From Aegilops tauschii subsp. strangulata (Eukaryota; Streptophyta; Magnoliopsida; Poales; Poaceae): DNA of 64,000 nt. How positions within the stretch are numbered: the stretch's first letter is position 1; each line of letters starts with the position of its first letter. Below are positions 46,623-57,317 of the stretch, in pieces. The stretch lies in assembly GCF_002575655.3 (NCBI RefSeq), contig NC_053041.3, positions 371,549,054 to 371,613,053 on the forward strand, read 5' to 3'. A program made the translations under genes and the position numbers. The notes beneath the pieces were generated by a model. The model had not been told where the DNA came from and did no database searches. It saw only the letters and a program-made list of their open reading frames with translations.

Positions 46623-47521
46623 TGTCGGATGTGGGGTTCTGGCAAACCCTTAAGGTTCGAACACTAGGGTGCGCGCGAAGTCTTTCCCTCCTACCGATCT
46701 ACGCCCTAGCTCGCTAAGATCTCGCGGACGAACTCGACAAACTCGCAACACAGAAAGACACGAGGTTTATACTGGTTCGGGCCACCGTTGTGGTGTAATA
46801 CCCTACTCCAGTGTGGTGGTGGTGGATTGCCTCTAGGGCTGATGATGAACAATACAAGGGAAGAACAGCCTCCTAAGGTTGAGGTGTTCTTGTGGCTAGG
46901 GTAGGCTCTCGATCGGGTTGGATCAAGCTAAGATGAGATTGCCCCTACTATGGTGGCTAGCTCTACTTATATAGGCCCTGGTCCTCTTCCCAAATATCGA
47001 GCGGGAAGGGAGCCAACAACGGCGGGCAAATTTGAAGGGGGGCAGCTAGTACAAGCTATCCTGACAAAAGTGGTCTTCGCCTACGAAAAGCTCTGGTGGT
47101 GACGCCGTCTTGGGCTCCACGATGACCTCCGTCTTGCCGTCCTCCTGGTCTCGGTCTCGTTGCACCAATATAGCAACCTTTGCCTGATGCCTCGGTACTC
47201 TTCGCCTGCGCTGGCCTCCTTAGCACCAAAGAGGAAATAAGGACGCTGCACGCGCTGGCGCCCGCCTGGTGTCGTTCGTCATGGCTCACGTCATGAGAGC
47301 CTCATGAGGTTTGCCCCGCCTAGATATCTCCGCTCCTCGTGAGCCTGCCTGGCTAGGCCACTCCAGCGGAGGTCTTGCGTCGTCCGCCTCGCGAGGCTTG
47401 GACCCTCGCGAGGGTCTTGGATGCCTTGTTGATGAAGATGGGCCGTACGGCCTGCTAGCTTAGCCACGCTATGGGCCGCAGGCAGGCAAGTCTGGGGACC
47501 CCCGTTCCCAGAACGCTGACG
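46623..47521 (-). repeat. TE5 5' LTR
   Basis: An 899-bp LTR. The TATA box in element orientation (CCTATATAAGTAG) is near 46967-46980. Its terminal base is G where CA is expected, just before the GGACT duplication. Confidence 0.92.
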
Positions 47522-47526
47522 GGACT
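47522..47526. repeat. TE5 target-site duplication, right
   Basis: Second copy of GGACT. Confidence 0.9.
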
Positions 47527-49200
47527 AGAGCGAGTCACTGGAGGAAGGCGAAGTGTCCTGATAATTTGAGTCAGAAGAGTTGAGTGGTTGACGAGTGAGA
47601 CCCGCCAAAGGATAAAAAGGAGTTAAGTTGGAGGTGACCTTGTTCCGACGCTTACTTGGTGTATTTGGTAAGCCGGAGGAGAGTTCTGCGTCTTTGCTGG
47701 TCCGGGTAAGCCTCTGGCTCTCATGAATCTGTCACTTCAAAAGAAATTGAGGATCTTGGTAAGCTAAAGGATGTGAAAATCTTACTTTCCGGGTTACTCT
47801 TTGGATTTTCTGTCTTGGCAAAGGCTCGGAGTCAGAGGAAATAATAGTTACCTCTTCATCCACTATGTGGCTCGTTCCCGTGTCCTCCTGATGATAATCA
47901 GTGTCAATAAGGTGGTTAAAAAAGGAGCCTAGAGAGTCAAGGGCTACCTCCGACTCAGAGGTGTCTTCTAGTCGAAACATGTCTGAAGCGCTGGTCTTAT
48001 TCCCTTTCTTCCTGGCGGCGGCTCTCCTGGCGGCTCTCTTGGCCTTCCTGGCTTTCTTTGCAGCTTCGTGATCATATTTTGCTTTCCAAAATTTGTCATT
48101 AGCCTGTGAGAATCGGCAAAAGACTGAGTAAAGACAAAACATCACGGATAAAGGTAAAAATGCTCAATTTAGTGGCTTACCGCTGGAGCCGGGTTAGCTT
48201 TGCAGAAAGGGCTTATGCCCACCTGGCCACAGTCTGCTAAGCTTACGTTCAAAAGTGACTTTGTCATATAATCAATGACGTCGTTAGGTAAATCGTCAGG
48301 GCTGTGCCGCAAAGGATCATTCTTCTCGCCTGTGTAGGTGCACATTAAACCAGGACGGCGGCTCAATGGGATGATCCGCCAGGCAAGCCAAACCCGTACC
48401 AAGTCGATACCACTTAAGCCGTTCCCCAAAAGAGCCTTCACTTTAACCATGGTAGGGGCGAACTTTTGGTGTTCAGCAGCGGATAACTTGTCTGGTAGAG
48501 GATGAGTAGACTCGAGGCGCAGGGCGCGAAAGCCGGGCAGAGGGTTCTAGTCAGCCGGAGAAGTGTCTTGGCAATAGAACCATGTCTGGTTCCAGTCTTT
48601 GGGGTGACTCGGTGGATTTGCATAAGCGAAAATGGCATCTCTCTTTCGTTGGATTGAGACCCCACCAAGTTCCAAACTAGGCCCGTTGGCACGTTCATTC
48701 TGGCGGTTCAAATAAAATAACTCTCTGAAGAGCAGCAAGCTGGGTTCTTCTCCAAGATACACCTCACAAAACACTTGAAACTTGCAAATATTAGACATGG
48801 AGTTGGGTCCGATGTCTTGAGGACGGAGGTCAAAGAAGTGTAAGACGTCTCTAAAAAACTTTGAGCCAGGTGGGGAAAAGCCCCGGTTCATGTGGTCAGT
48901 GAAGACGATGACTTCCCCCTCTTTGGGTTGAGGCTTTTCTTCGGTTGGATCAGGTGCACGGTAGGACATGATTTCCTTCTTTGGAAGATAACCAGTCTTC
49001 ACAAAATTGTCAAATGTCGGTGTACAAAAGTAGGGGCGCTCCTTTTTACCCCTTTACTTGTGCACAGACAGTCGGAGCCGCGCCCACGGCCACACTAAGC
49101 AGGGCAGGGGAGGGAAGCCGGGGAGAAGCCAAAGGCACAAGGCGATGAGAGACAACACCAAGACCAGAAACACAAGACAGCAAAGGGGTGAGGTGGACTC

Positions 49201-49516
49201 CCCCGGCAAGACCCTTGCCGGGGCGGCCTCCGCGGCCCCGGCAAGAGCCTTGCCGGGGTAGCTTTCCCAACACCAACAGAGCGAGCCACCCTTGAGCCAA
49301 CAGGTTCCAACCCGACCAACTACATTGGGACCAGGGCTCGGGAGGTGCCTCCGTGGTGGCATGTAGATCTTTGTCAAGATCATAAACACACAAGATCAGA
49401 TGAGGATCAGAAGAAGACGACCCTCGGCGAGATCCTCGCCAAGGAAACCCACAAGACCCCCGGCAAGCGTCTTGCAGGGGACGACTGCGACACCACGGCA
49501 AGACCCTTGCCGAGGG
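49201..49516. repeat. cluster of five GC-rich hairpins in TE6 LTR
   Basis: Short inverted repeats at 49201-49223, 49236-49258, 49422-49444, 49457-49480 and 49494-49516. All are built on CGGCAAG or CGGCGAG, a 3-base loop, and the complement. The first two are perfect. Confidence 0.9.
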
Positions 49517-49921
49517 CGTCAGCGGGGCCACTGCCAGGCCCGCACCAACCAAGACTCCGCCGTCGTTCGCATGCAGCTGCCAGCCCAAGCAGCTGGGCAG
49601 GCACCTGCGTGGCAACATGCAGCTTCCAGGCCAAATCAGCAAGCACCTGTGTGGTGGCATGCAGATCTTCGTGAAGGCCCTACCACCACGCCACCTCAGC
49701 TGCCGGCCTACCTTCATGGCGCTGCATGTTCGCTGGCCTGGACGCATGTCGAAGCGAGGAGGAGCGGCGACGGACGGCACGGGCCTCGTTGCCGTCCCCG
49801 ATAAAGCTAATGGACACCTAAGTAGCGCATTTAATGCACTTCGTCCCGTAATGCCGTGCGATAAGCTCGCGCACTGTAGGCCTTTCCACCTCCTGTGTGC
49901 CACTGTGGCAACCCCTTTTTC

Positions 49922-49930
49922 CTATAAAAG
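49922..49930 (+). promoter_or_regulatory. TE6 LTR TATA box
   Basis: CTATAAAAG about 245 bp before the LTR end, in element orientation. Confidence 0.7.
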
Positions 49931-50174
49931 GAGGCCCGAGGCGCCCAGGAGAGGGATTCGGCTTTTTGGAACTACACGGCCACCGTAGCTAGTTCGAAAG
50001 CCCAAGAACACTCAATACATCCACCAAAGCAGGACTAGGGTTTTACGCATCCTCGCGGCCCGAACCTGGGTAAACGATCCGTGTGCTAGCTCCTAAACCT
50101 GCTCTTCTTACGACCCCGCGCCCGCGGACCGTAGAAGGGATCCAGTGATCCCATAGGTGTCGTCCTCACCGACA

Positions 50175-50199
50175 TCTTTGGCGCGCCAGGTAGGGGGCG
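50175..50199 (+). other. TE6 primer-binding site
   Basis: TGGCGCGCCAGGTAGGGGGC starts four bases after the LTR end. Confidence 0.8.
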
Positions 50200-50248
50200 C
50201 AGTTGTGAGAATCTGGTCTAGCAGTTAGCCTATCAGTTCTTCATCGCC

Positions 50249-52059
50249 ATGGCTCCCAAGAAGAAGGCCACGGCGGTCGGTTCATCGGGAGCCAGACGGC
50301 CCGTACCAGTGCGGGCGAGCAGCGGGCCGGTCACGGACAGGACCCGAGGCGCGCCCCGCGAGCACCAACATCGCTCTGGCAGTCAGAGCCTGGCGAGCGG
50401 CGTTGTTCGTACGCAAGACGACGGGCCGCATGCCGCAAAATCCAGAGACGGAGCTGGGCCCCCCGCAGGCGGCGCGGGGCCCTCCGGGGTCGCCGCCGTA
50501 CCACCCACAGGCGGCGCGGCGACCTCCAAGACGCCCACCCCGGCGCCCACAACGCGGTCTTCCCATGGTGTGCGTGACGAGCAGCGTCACCACGCCGGTG
50601 ACCCTGGACACCGCCGTGGGAAGAGCCCTGTGCATCATCTACGGGACGAAGGAGGCCAGCATGCCCGCCGAAATGCTGGCGAGAATGGCACGCAGCCGCT
50701 GGGCCGTGATAGAGCTCCTTCTAACGTGGTTAGAAGTCGAAGCGCGCCACGGTCCACGCAGCTTTCGCCACCACCCACGCCAGCAGAAGCTTTGGCACGC
50801 GTAGCTGCTCCTCGACTTCCCTCCTGCTGCGGAGAAGCTCGACAAGTGGAGAGCCACCATCTGGAGCCTCGTCGCCGTCGCCAACAAAGATGATTCGCGA
50901 CCGGCAGGGCCCTCGGGCCAGCGCTCCGTCGAGCCACCACATGCCAGCGGTGGAAGGACCGGGGGAGCCGCAGCCACAGTGCACTCTCCTCCCCTGCGCC
51001 AGTTGCCGCCGGTGCCGGTCCTTCGTGACGACGCTTGTGATAACATTTCCATAGCATCATCCGACCCACGGACCCACCGCGATCAACACCAAGTTCTTCG
51101 GGAGCGAGCCCATGAAGACGCTCGAACCACCATCGAGCGCCGGCGCGATACACGCCACCCATCGGATAAGCGGGCGGGCCCCGCTATGGACCACCCAGCT
51201 CCGGGGGGCTCCGGCGGCCTACCTTACGAGGTGGGCTGCCCAGCCTTCACCCGTGAGCTGCGGCAGTTCCAGTGGCCGTCCCACCGCACGTTCAAGCCCG
51301 ACGTCGGCGAGAACTACAACGACAAGACCCATCCGTCAGAGTTCCTCAGCATCTACACCATCGCGATGCAAGCTGCCGGAGCTCGCGACGATAAGGTGCT
51401 CGCCAAATTACTTCCCGTTGGCACTGAAGCCCAACGTCATGTCTTGGTTGATGCACTTGCCAGCGGATTCCATTTCTTCTTGGTCGGATCTGTGCCATGA
51501 GTTTGTTGGTGCCTTCACCAGAGGCCACCAAGCTCATGGCCAGGCCAGTGCTTTGCATATCATTCCCCAGAAGGAAGGGGAAACCCTGCGCAAGTACATC
51601 CAGAGGTTCAGCCGGGTGTAGTACAACATCCCTGATGTTCATCCCGCCGCCGTGATTAGCGCGTTCCATCAGAACATGCACAACCGTAAGATGCGCGAAG
51701 AGCCGGCGATGAACAAGCTTAAGGATGTGGCCGAACTTTACGTTCTGGCCGATAGGTGCGCCCGGGCTGAAGAGGGAAGGAAGTACCCCGGCGAGGACGC
51801 CGGCGTGGAAACCGACTCTACTGATGAAGACACCGCCGCCCCGACGAAGAAGGGCCGGCGTCGCAACAGGAAACGCAAGGGCAAGAGCATGCTTTCCGTC
51901 GAGGGATCTGACAGCACCGGCACCGCCAAGAAGGCCAAGGCAGACGACCCCGATAAGGAAATTGCCGGGTGCGTCGCTTGCCGGGCCTTGGCGGCTGCCG
52001 ACAAGCCGGGGGGCTCCGACAAGCAGTATTGCAAGATCCATCGCACCAAGGTCCACGAC
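50249..52059 (+). pseudogene. TE6 gag (frameshifted, truncated by TE7)
   Basis: It starts MAPKKKATAVGSSGARRP at 50249. The N-terminal third is basic and low-complexity, and frames shift between 50893 and 50979. The capsid core is visible at 51180-51500 (PSHRTFKPDVGENYNDKTHP, SEFLSIYTIAMQAAGA) and, after a frameshift near 51490, as ETLRKYIQRFSRV. A TAG follows near 51620, then MNKLKDVAELYVLADRCARA, a KKGRRRNRKRKGK basic patch, and the start of a zinc-knuckle-like segment (CVACRALAAADKPGGSDKQY). TE7 interrupts this last motif. In a live element gag would form the particle. Confidence 0.75.
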
Positions 52060-53739
52060 TGATGTCTACTACACAACCTTCTTCTTGTAGATGTTGTTGG
52101 GCCTCCAAGTGCAGAGGTTTGTAGGACAGTAGCAAATTTCCCTCAAGTGGATGACCTAAGGTTTATCAATCCGTGGGAGGCGTAGGATGAAGATGGTCTC
52201 TCTCAAGCAACCCTGCAACCAAATAACAAAGAGTCTCTTGTGTCCCCAACACACCCAATACAATGGTAAATTGTATAGGTGCACTAGTTCGGCGAAGAGA
52301 TGGTGATACAAGTGCAATATGGATGGTAGATATAGGTTTTTGTAATCTGAAAATATAAAAACAGCAAGGTAACTAATGATAAAAGTGAGCACAAATAGTA
52401 TTGCAATGCTAGGAAACAAGGCATAGGGTTCATACTTTCACTAGTGCAAGTTCTCTCAACAATAATAACATAATTGGATCATATAACTATCCCTCAACAT
52501 GCAACAAAGAGTCACTCCAAAGTCACTTTAGCGGAGAACAAACGAAGAGATTATGGTAGGGTACGAAACCACCTCAAAGTTATTCTTTCCGATCAATCCA
52601 TTGGGCTATTCCTATAAGTGTCACAAACAGCCCTAGAGTTCGTAGTAAAATAACACCTTAAGACACACATCAACCAAAACCCTAATGTCACCTAGATACT
52701 CCAATGTCACCTCTAGTATCCGTGGGTATGATTATACGATATGCATCACACAATCTCAGATTCATCTATTCAACCAACACATAGAACCTCAAAGAGTGCC
52801 CCAAAGTTTCTACCGGAGAATCAAGACGAAAACGTGTGCCAACCCCTATGCATAGGTTCATGGGCGGAACCCGCAAGTTGATCACCAAAACATACATCAA
52901 GTGAATCAATAGAATAACCCATTGTCACCACGGTTATCCCACGCAAGACATACATCAAGTGTTCTCAAATCATTAAAGACTCAATCCGATAAGATAACTT
53001 CAAAGGGAAAACTCAATCCATTACAAGAGAGTAGAGGGGAGAAGAAACATAAGATCCAACTATAATAGCAAAGCTCGCGATACATCAAGATCGTGCCGAA
53101 TCAAGAACACGAGAGAGAGAGAGAGAGAGAGAGAGATCAAACACATAGCTACTGCTACATACCCTCAGCCCCGAGGGTGAACTACTCCCTCCTCGTCATG
53201 GAGAGCGCCGGGATGATGAATATGGCCACCGGTGAGGGATCCCCCCTCCGGCAGGGTGCCGGAACGGGCTCCCGAGAGGTTTTTGGTGGCTATAGAGGCT
53301 TGCAGCGGCGGAACTCCCGATCTATTCTGTTCCCCGATCGTTTTAGGGTATATGGATATATATATATAGGCGGAAGAAATACGTCAGGGGAGCCACGAGG
53401 GGCCCACGAGGGTGGAGGGCGCGCCCAGGGGGGTGGGCGCGCCCCCTGCCTCGTGCCTCCCTCATTTCTTTCCTGACGTGCACTCCAAGTCTATCGAGTT
53501 GCTTTCTTTCCAAAAATAACTTCTCCAGAAGGTTTCATTCCATTTCGACTCCGTTTGATATTCCTTTTCTTCGAAACACTGAAACAAGGGAAAAAACAGA
53601 AACTGGCACTGGGCTATGGGTTAATAGGTTAGTCCCAAAAATAATATAGAAGTGCATAGTAAAGCCCAATAAACATCCAAGATGGATAATATAATAGAAT
53701 GAATACTTCATAAATTATAGATATGTTGGAGACGTATCA
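52060..53739 (-). repeat. TE7 3' LTR
   Basis: A 1680-bp LTR. On the minus strand it starts TGATACGTCTCCAAC (53739) and ends AGACATCA (52060). It contains a (GA)n run at 53108-53136. Confidence 0.9.
53108..53136. repeat. (GA)n microsatellite in TE7 LTR
   Basis: About 14 GA units. Related family members often carry a shorter run here. Confidence 0.9.
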
Positions 53740-53753
53740 GCATCCCGAAGCTT
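53740..53753 (-). other. TE7 polypurine tract
   Basis: On the minus strand AAGCTTCGGGATGC abuts the 3' LTR. Related copies of this motif (AAGCTTGGGGATGC) recur inside the element. Confidence 0.7.
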
Positions 53754-56306
53754 AATTCCTGCTCGTCCTCGAGTAGGTAAATGATAAAAGAAAGAATTTA
53801 TGAAGTGTGAATGCTAGCAGGTGCACAAGTTTGATCAATGATAATTTCAATCACCTTTTCTAGCATCATCATATGTCATAACAGTAGCTCAACTCATAGA
53901 ACTTTTCATGATCAAGTAACAAGCTATTCACATGTTAAAGTATAGAACATAAACTTTCTTGAAAACTAACAAACCATGTTATTAGTCATCAAACAATTAC
54001 AATTCATCTTATTTTCAGGAAGAGTCTATGTCAGAGCGTTGATTCAGCAAACTTCACATACTCAACTATCATTTAGTCTTCCATGATTGCTACCACTCAA
54101 AGCATATTTTCAGAACAAATAGTATTCATCGAACACAGAGAAACATAGGGGCTTAATGTTTCGCCTCCCAACCTTTTACCTCAAGGGTAATGTCAACAAT
54201 AATAATTCATGATCAAATATATTTGAATGGCCATATATGCTTAGATCTTTCCATCACATGATGCTTGCCAACTAAAGAGTAGGTTGGAATGAGAAGGAAT
54301 ACTACTGACTCTTGCATAAAAGTAAAAGATAGGCCCTTCGTAGAGGGAAGCAGGGATTTGCAGAGGTGCCAGAGCTCGAAGCAAAAATAGAGATGAAAAT
54401 AATTTTGAGAGGTATGCTTTCATTGTCAACATAACGACCAAGAGTTCCCAATATCTTGCATACTACATACATTATAGGCGGTTCCCAAACAGAAAGGTAA
54501 AGATTTTTACTCCCCCTCCACCAACAATCATCAATCCATGGCTTGCCCGAAACAACGGGTGCCTCCAACTAACATCAAACCTGGGGGAGTTTTGTTTGCA
54601 ATTATTTTTGATTTGATTTTGATATTTTGATCATGGGACTGGGCATCCCAGTTACCAGCCATTTTCTCGTGAATGATGAGCGAAGTCCACTCATCGTGAG
54701 AATAACCCACCTAGCATGGAAGATACTGCTAGCCCCTTGTCCCTACATGAGCGATTCGGGCATACAAAACAGATTATTATTTGAAGGTTTAGAGTTTGGC
54801 ACATGCAAATTTACTTGGAACAGCAGGTAAATACCGCATATAGGTAGATATGGTGGACACTCATGGAAGAAACTTGGTTCAAGGAGTTTGGATGCCAAGC
54901 AGTATTCCCGCTTAGTACAGATATTTTGGCTAGCAAAGGATTCTAAATAGCAAGCACCACATGTTAGAGGATCCATAACAATATAACTTCTATACAAATA
55001 TACCCAAGCATAACTCATTATGTTGTCTTCCTTGTCCAACTTCAACTAATTTGCTCAGGTTTGAAAATAATTAATGGGGATCACAATGATAGAAGATGTC
55101 CAAGATAGTATATTTATATGTGAAATCTCTCTTCCTTCAATATTCTTTCATGAATTGTTCAAGTGACCAATACAATGTTTGCTAACCTTCAATAAATTTA
55201 CCACCTCTACTTCTTATATGTGAAGTCATTACTCCCCATAGGATAAACATAAGAATCATATATAATTTCAGATTCATGACATTCAAAACATTCAACCATT
55301 TACTCATAAGATATAAGTGAAGCACACGAGTAAATGACAAACTACTCCAAAAAGATATAAGTGAAGATCAATGAGTAGTTAAATAATTATGTAGCTACGT
55401 GAAGACTCTCTCTCATTTAAGAATTTCAGTCTTGGTATTTTATTCAAACAGCAAGCAAAACAAAAGAAAATAAAATGACGCTCCAAGCAAAACACATATC
55501 ATGTGGTGAATAAAAATATAGCTCCAAGTAAAGTTACTGATGAACGAATACGAAAGAGGGGATGCCATCCGGGGCATCCCCAAGCTTAGGCTCTTGGTTG
55601 TCCTTGAATATTACCTTGGGGTGCCTTGGGAATCCCCAAGCTTAGGATCTTGCCACTCCTTATTCCATAGTCCATCGAATCTTCACCCAAAACTTGAAAA
55701 CTTCACAACACAAAACTCAACAGAAAACTCATGAGCTCCGTTAGTATAAGAAAATAAATCACCACTTCATGGTACTGTAATGAACTTATTCTTTATTTAT
55801 ATTGGTGTTAAACCTACTGTATTCCAACTTATATATGGTTTATAAACTATTTTACTAGCCATAGATTCATCAAAATAAGCAAACAACACATAGAAAACAG
55901 AATCTGTCAAAAACAGAACAGTCTATAGTAATGTGTATCAAACGTATACTTCTGGAACTCCAAAAATTCTAAAATAAATTGGTGGACCTGAGGAATTTGT
56001 CTAGTAATCATATTCAAAAAGAATAAACTAAATAGCACTCTCCAGTAAAACGTTGAAGCTAATCTCGTGAGTGCTAAAGTTTCAGTTTTTTACAGCATGA
56101 TCATAAAGACTTCACCCAAGTCTTCCCAAAGGTTCTACTTGGCACAAACACTAATTAAAACAAAAAACCACATCTAAACAGAAGCTAGATGGATTATTTA
56201 TTCCTAAACATAAGCAAAAAGCAAGAAACTAAAATAAAGTTGGGTTGCCTCCCAACAAGCGCTAACGTTTAACGCCTCTAGCTAGGCATGATGATTTCAA
56301 TGATGC
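53754..56306 (-). mobile_element. TE7 non-coding internal region
   Basis: AT-rich stretch of 2.5 kb between the accessory ORF and the 3' LTR with no supported gene. It contains two internal copies of the CCCCAAGCTTAGG motif (about 55577-55590 and 55635-55648). Confidence 0.65.
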
Positions 56307-57317
56307 TCACATAAAAGATAAGAATTGAAACATAAAGAGAGCATCATGAAGAATATGACTAGCACATTTAAGTCTAACCCACTTCCTATGCATAGGGATT
56401 TTGTGAGCAAACAACTTATGGGAACAATAATCAACTAGCATAGGAAGGCAAAACAAGCATAACTTCAAAACTTTAAGCACATAGAGAGGAAACTTGATAT
56501 TATTGCAATTCCTACAAGCATATATTCCTCCCTCATAATAATTTTCAGTAGCATCATGAATGAATTCAACAATATAACCAGAACCTAAAACATTCTTTTC
56601 ATGATCTACTAGCATAGAAATTTTATTACTCTCCACATAAGCAAAATTCTTCTCATTCGGAATAGTGGGAGTATCATAAGAGACTTGAATACTGTAAATT
56701 GTTTCCACAATAAAAGAGTAATGTTTAGAGAAAGGGTACTCATAATCATGACAAGTTTTATAAATATAATCATCACTACTATTTATAGCATACGTTTTAT
56801 CACAATAATCATCATAAGTAGCAACTTTGTTCTCATCATAATCGATTGAAACCTCTTCCGAAATAGTGGATACATCACTAAATAAAGTCATGACCTCTCC
56901 AAATCCACTTTCATAAATATTATAAGATTCAACATCCTCCAAAATAGTGGGATCATTACTTCCTAAAGTTGACACTCTTCCAAACCCACTTTCATCAATA
57001 TAATCATCATAGGTAGAAGGCATGCTATCATCATAACAACTTTGCATATCAAAACTTGGGAGGCTAAAAATATCATCATTATTAAACATAGCATCCCCAA
57101 GCTTGGGACAAACATTAATTTCAGCAAATATATTCTCAAATATGTCATCGTCATCAAACATAGCTTCCCCAAGCTTGGGCCTTTTCATATCATAAGCATA
57201 ATCACTCTCATCATTAATAGTATGGATAGCACCAATAGTATAGCAATTATCATCATATTCTTCCAAGCAAGTGCCAAAAAGATTTTCAAGATCATAAGAA
57301 GTATCATTATCTCCCAA
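56307..57317 (-). CDS. TE7 Sabrina-type accessory ORF (hypothetical protein)
   Basis: A 336-codon open frame very rich in Asp, Tyr, Ser and Glu. It contains a duplicated motif (PKLGEAMFDDDDIF and PKLGDAMFNNDDIF) and repeated DYIDESGFGRVSTL-like phrases. The C-terminal 80 residues are more hydrophobic (LCLFCLPMLVDYCSHKLFAH). It resembles the ORF found in place of pol in Sabrina-type Triticeae elements. No domain of known function is evident. Upstream, at 57320-57484, a frame with a basic stretch (KKKKRKRRRGKK) continues the same protein after a frameshift, so the original ORF was longer. Confidence 0.7.
   Translation of the reverse strand: MGDNDTSYDLENLFGTCLEEYDDNCYTIGAIHTINDESDYAYDMKRPKLGEAMFDDDDIFENIFAEINVCPKLGDAMFNNDDIFSLPSFDMQSCYDDSMPSTYDDYIDESGFGRVSTLGSNDPTILEDVESYNIYESGFGEVMTLFSDVSTISEEVSIDYDENKVATYDDYCDKTYAINSSDDYIYKTCHDYEYPFSKHYSFIVETIYSIQVSYDTPTIPNEKNFAYVESNKISMLVDHEKNVLGSGYIVEFIHDATENYYEGGIYACRNCNNIKFPLYVLKVLKLCLFCLPMLVDYCSHKLFAHKIPMHRKWVRLKCASHILHDALFMFQFLSFM

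Larger units (their letters stand above)
40289..47521 (-). mobile_element. TE5, pol-less Gypsy (probable Tat-lineage) element with antisense gene
   Basis: A complete 7.23-kb element on the minus strand. LTRs are 40289-41186 and 46623-47521, termini TGTCGG and CCGACA, with a GGACT duplication. The primer-binding site abuts the right LTR and a polypurine tract abuts the left LTR, which fixes its orientation. The interior has only gag-like remnants on the sense strand (44700-46600) and a large gene on the opposite strand (41480-44666). No reverse transcriptase, RNase H or integrase is present, so it needed a helper. By eye the LTRs differ at about 37 of 898 positions (about 4 %), mostly transitions. 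It sits inside exon 3 of the TE4 antisense gene. The last base of the right LTR is G instead of the expected A. Confidence 0.92.
31261..49014 (+). mobile_element. TE4, Tat-lineage Gypsy element with antisense gene (3' LTR not in window)
   Basis: A plus-strand element with a short 5' LTR, primer-binding site, gag, pol in the order protease, reverse transcriptase, RNase H, second RNase H, integrase, then a long 3' region with tandem repeats and a spliced gene on the opposite strand. The second, archaeal-type RNase H domain and the antisense 3' gene mark the Tat (Grande/Retand/Ogre) lineage. TE5 (40289-47521) and TE6 (from 49015) are inserted into its antisense gene. The 3' LTR is not reached. 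It lies inside the TE3 LTR. It is dead: gag is internally deleted and pol has four stops. Confidence 0.9.
38484..49014 (-). pseudogene. TE4 spliced antisense gene (5'-truncated, split by TE5)
   Basis: A multi-exon gene on the strand opposite to gag-pol. Exons, in transcription order and all GT-AG with consistent phase: 48181-49014 (5' end lost to TE6), 47786-48103, 47527-47728 joined across TE5 to 40255-40288, 39807-40182, 39213-39385, and 38484-39127 ending in a stop. Exon 1 matches the 'putative gypsy type transposon' family in style (GSKFFRDVLHFFDLRPQDI, VFCEVYLGEEPSLLLFRELF). Exon 2 has a basic cluster (KKARKAKRAARRAAARKK), a possible nuclear signal. Exon 4 is acidic/proline-rich, exon 5 coiled coil, exon 6 a helical C-terminal region. 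Lesions: TAG near 48547, TAG at the TE5 junction, TGA ending exon 4, and a frameshift near 39333. Antisense genes are reported for Grande (gene 23) and Retand-type elements, with unknown function. Confidence 0.8.
49015..50174 (+). repeat. TE6 5' LTR
   Basis: A 1160-bp LTR with TATA box CTATAAAAG at 49922-49930. Its first half contains at least five short hairpins of the form CCCCGGCAAG-n-CTTGCCGGGG (listed separately). Minus-strand frames up to 285 codons overlap the LTR and are considered shadows. Confidence 0.85.
49015..52059 (+). mobile_element. TE6, Gypsy element (5' LTR and gag only in window)
   Basis: A plus-strand element inserted in exon 1 of the TE4 antisense gene. The 5' LTR at 49015-50174 has TGTCGG/CCGACA termini. 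It is followed by a primer-binding site identical to that of TE5 and by gag, which is cut by TE7 at 52060. Pol and the 3' LTR are not in the window. Shared termini and primer site suggest it belongs to the same lineage as TE5 and may represent its autonomous relative. Confidence 0.8.

Noticed and set aside
49046..49903. 285-codon minus-strand ORF
   Set aside because: It overlaps the TE6 LTR and its hairpins; composition is repetitive and there is no domain.
52060..53739. A second element start (plus-strand LTR) at 52060
   Set aside because: The polypurine tract adjoins 53739, so the LTR is the 3' LTR of a minus-strand element.
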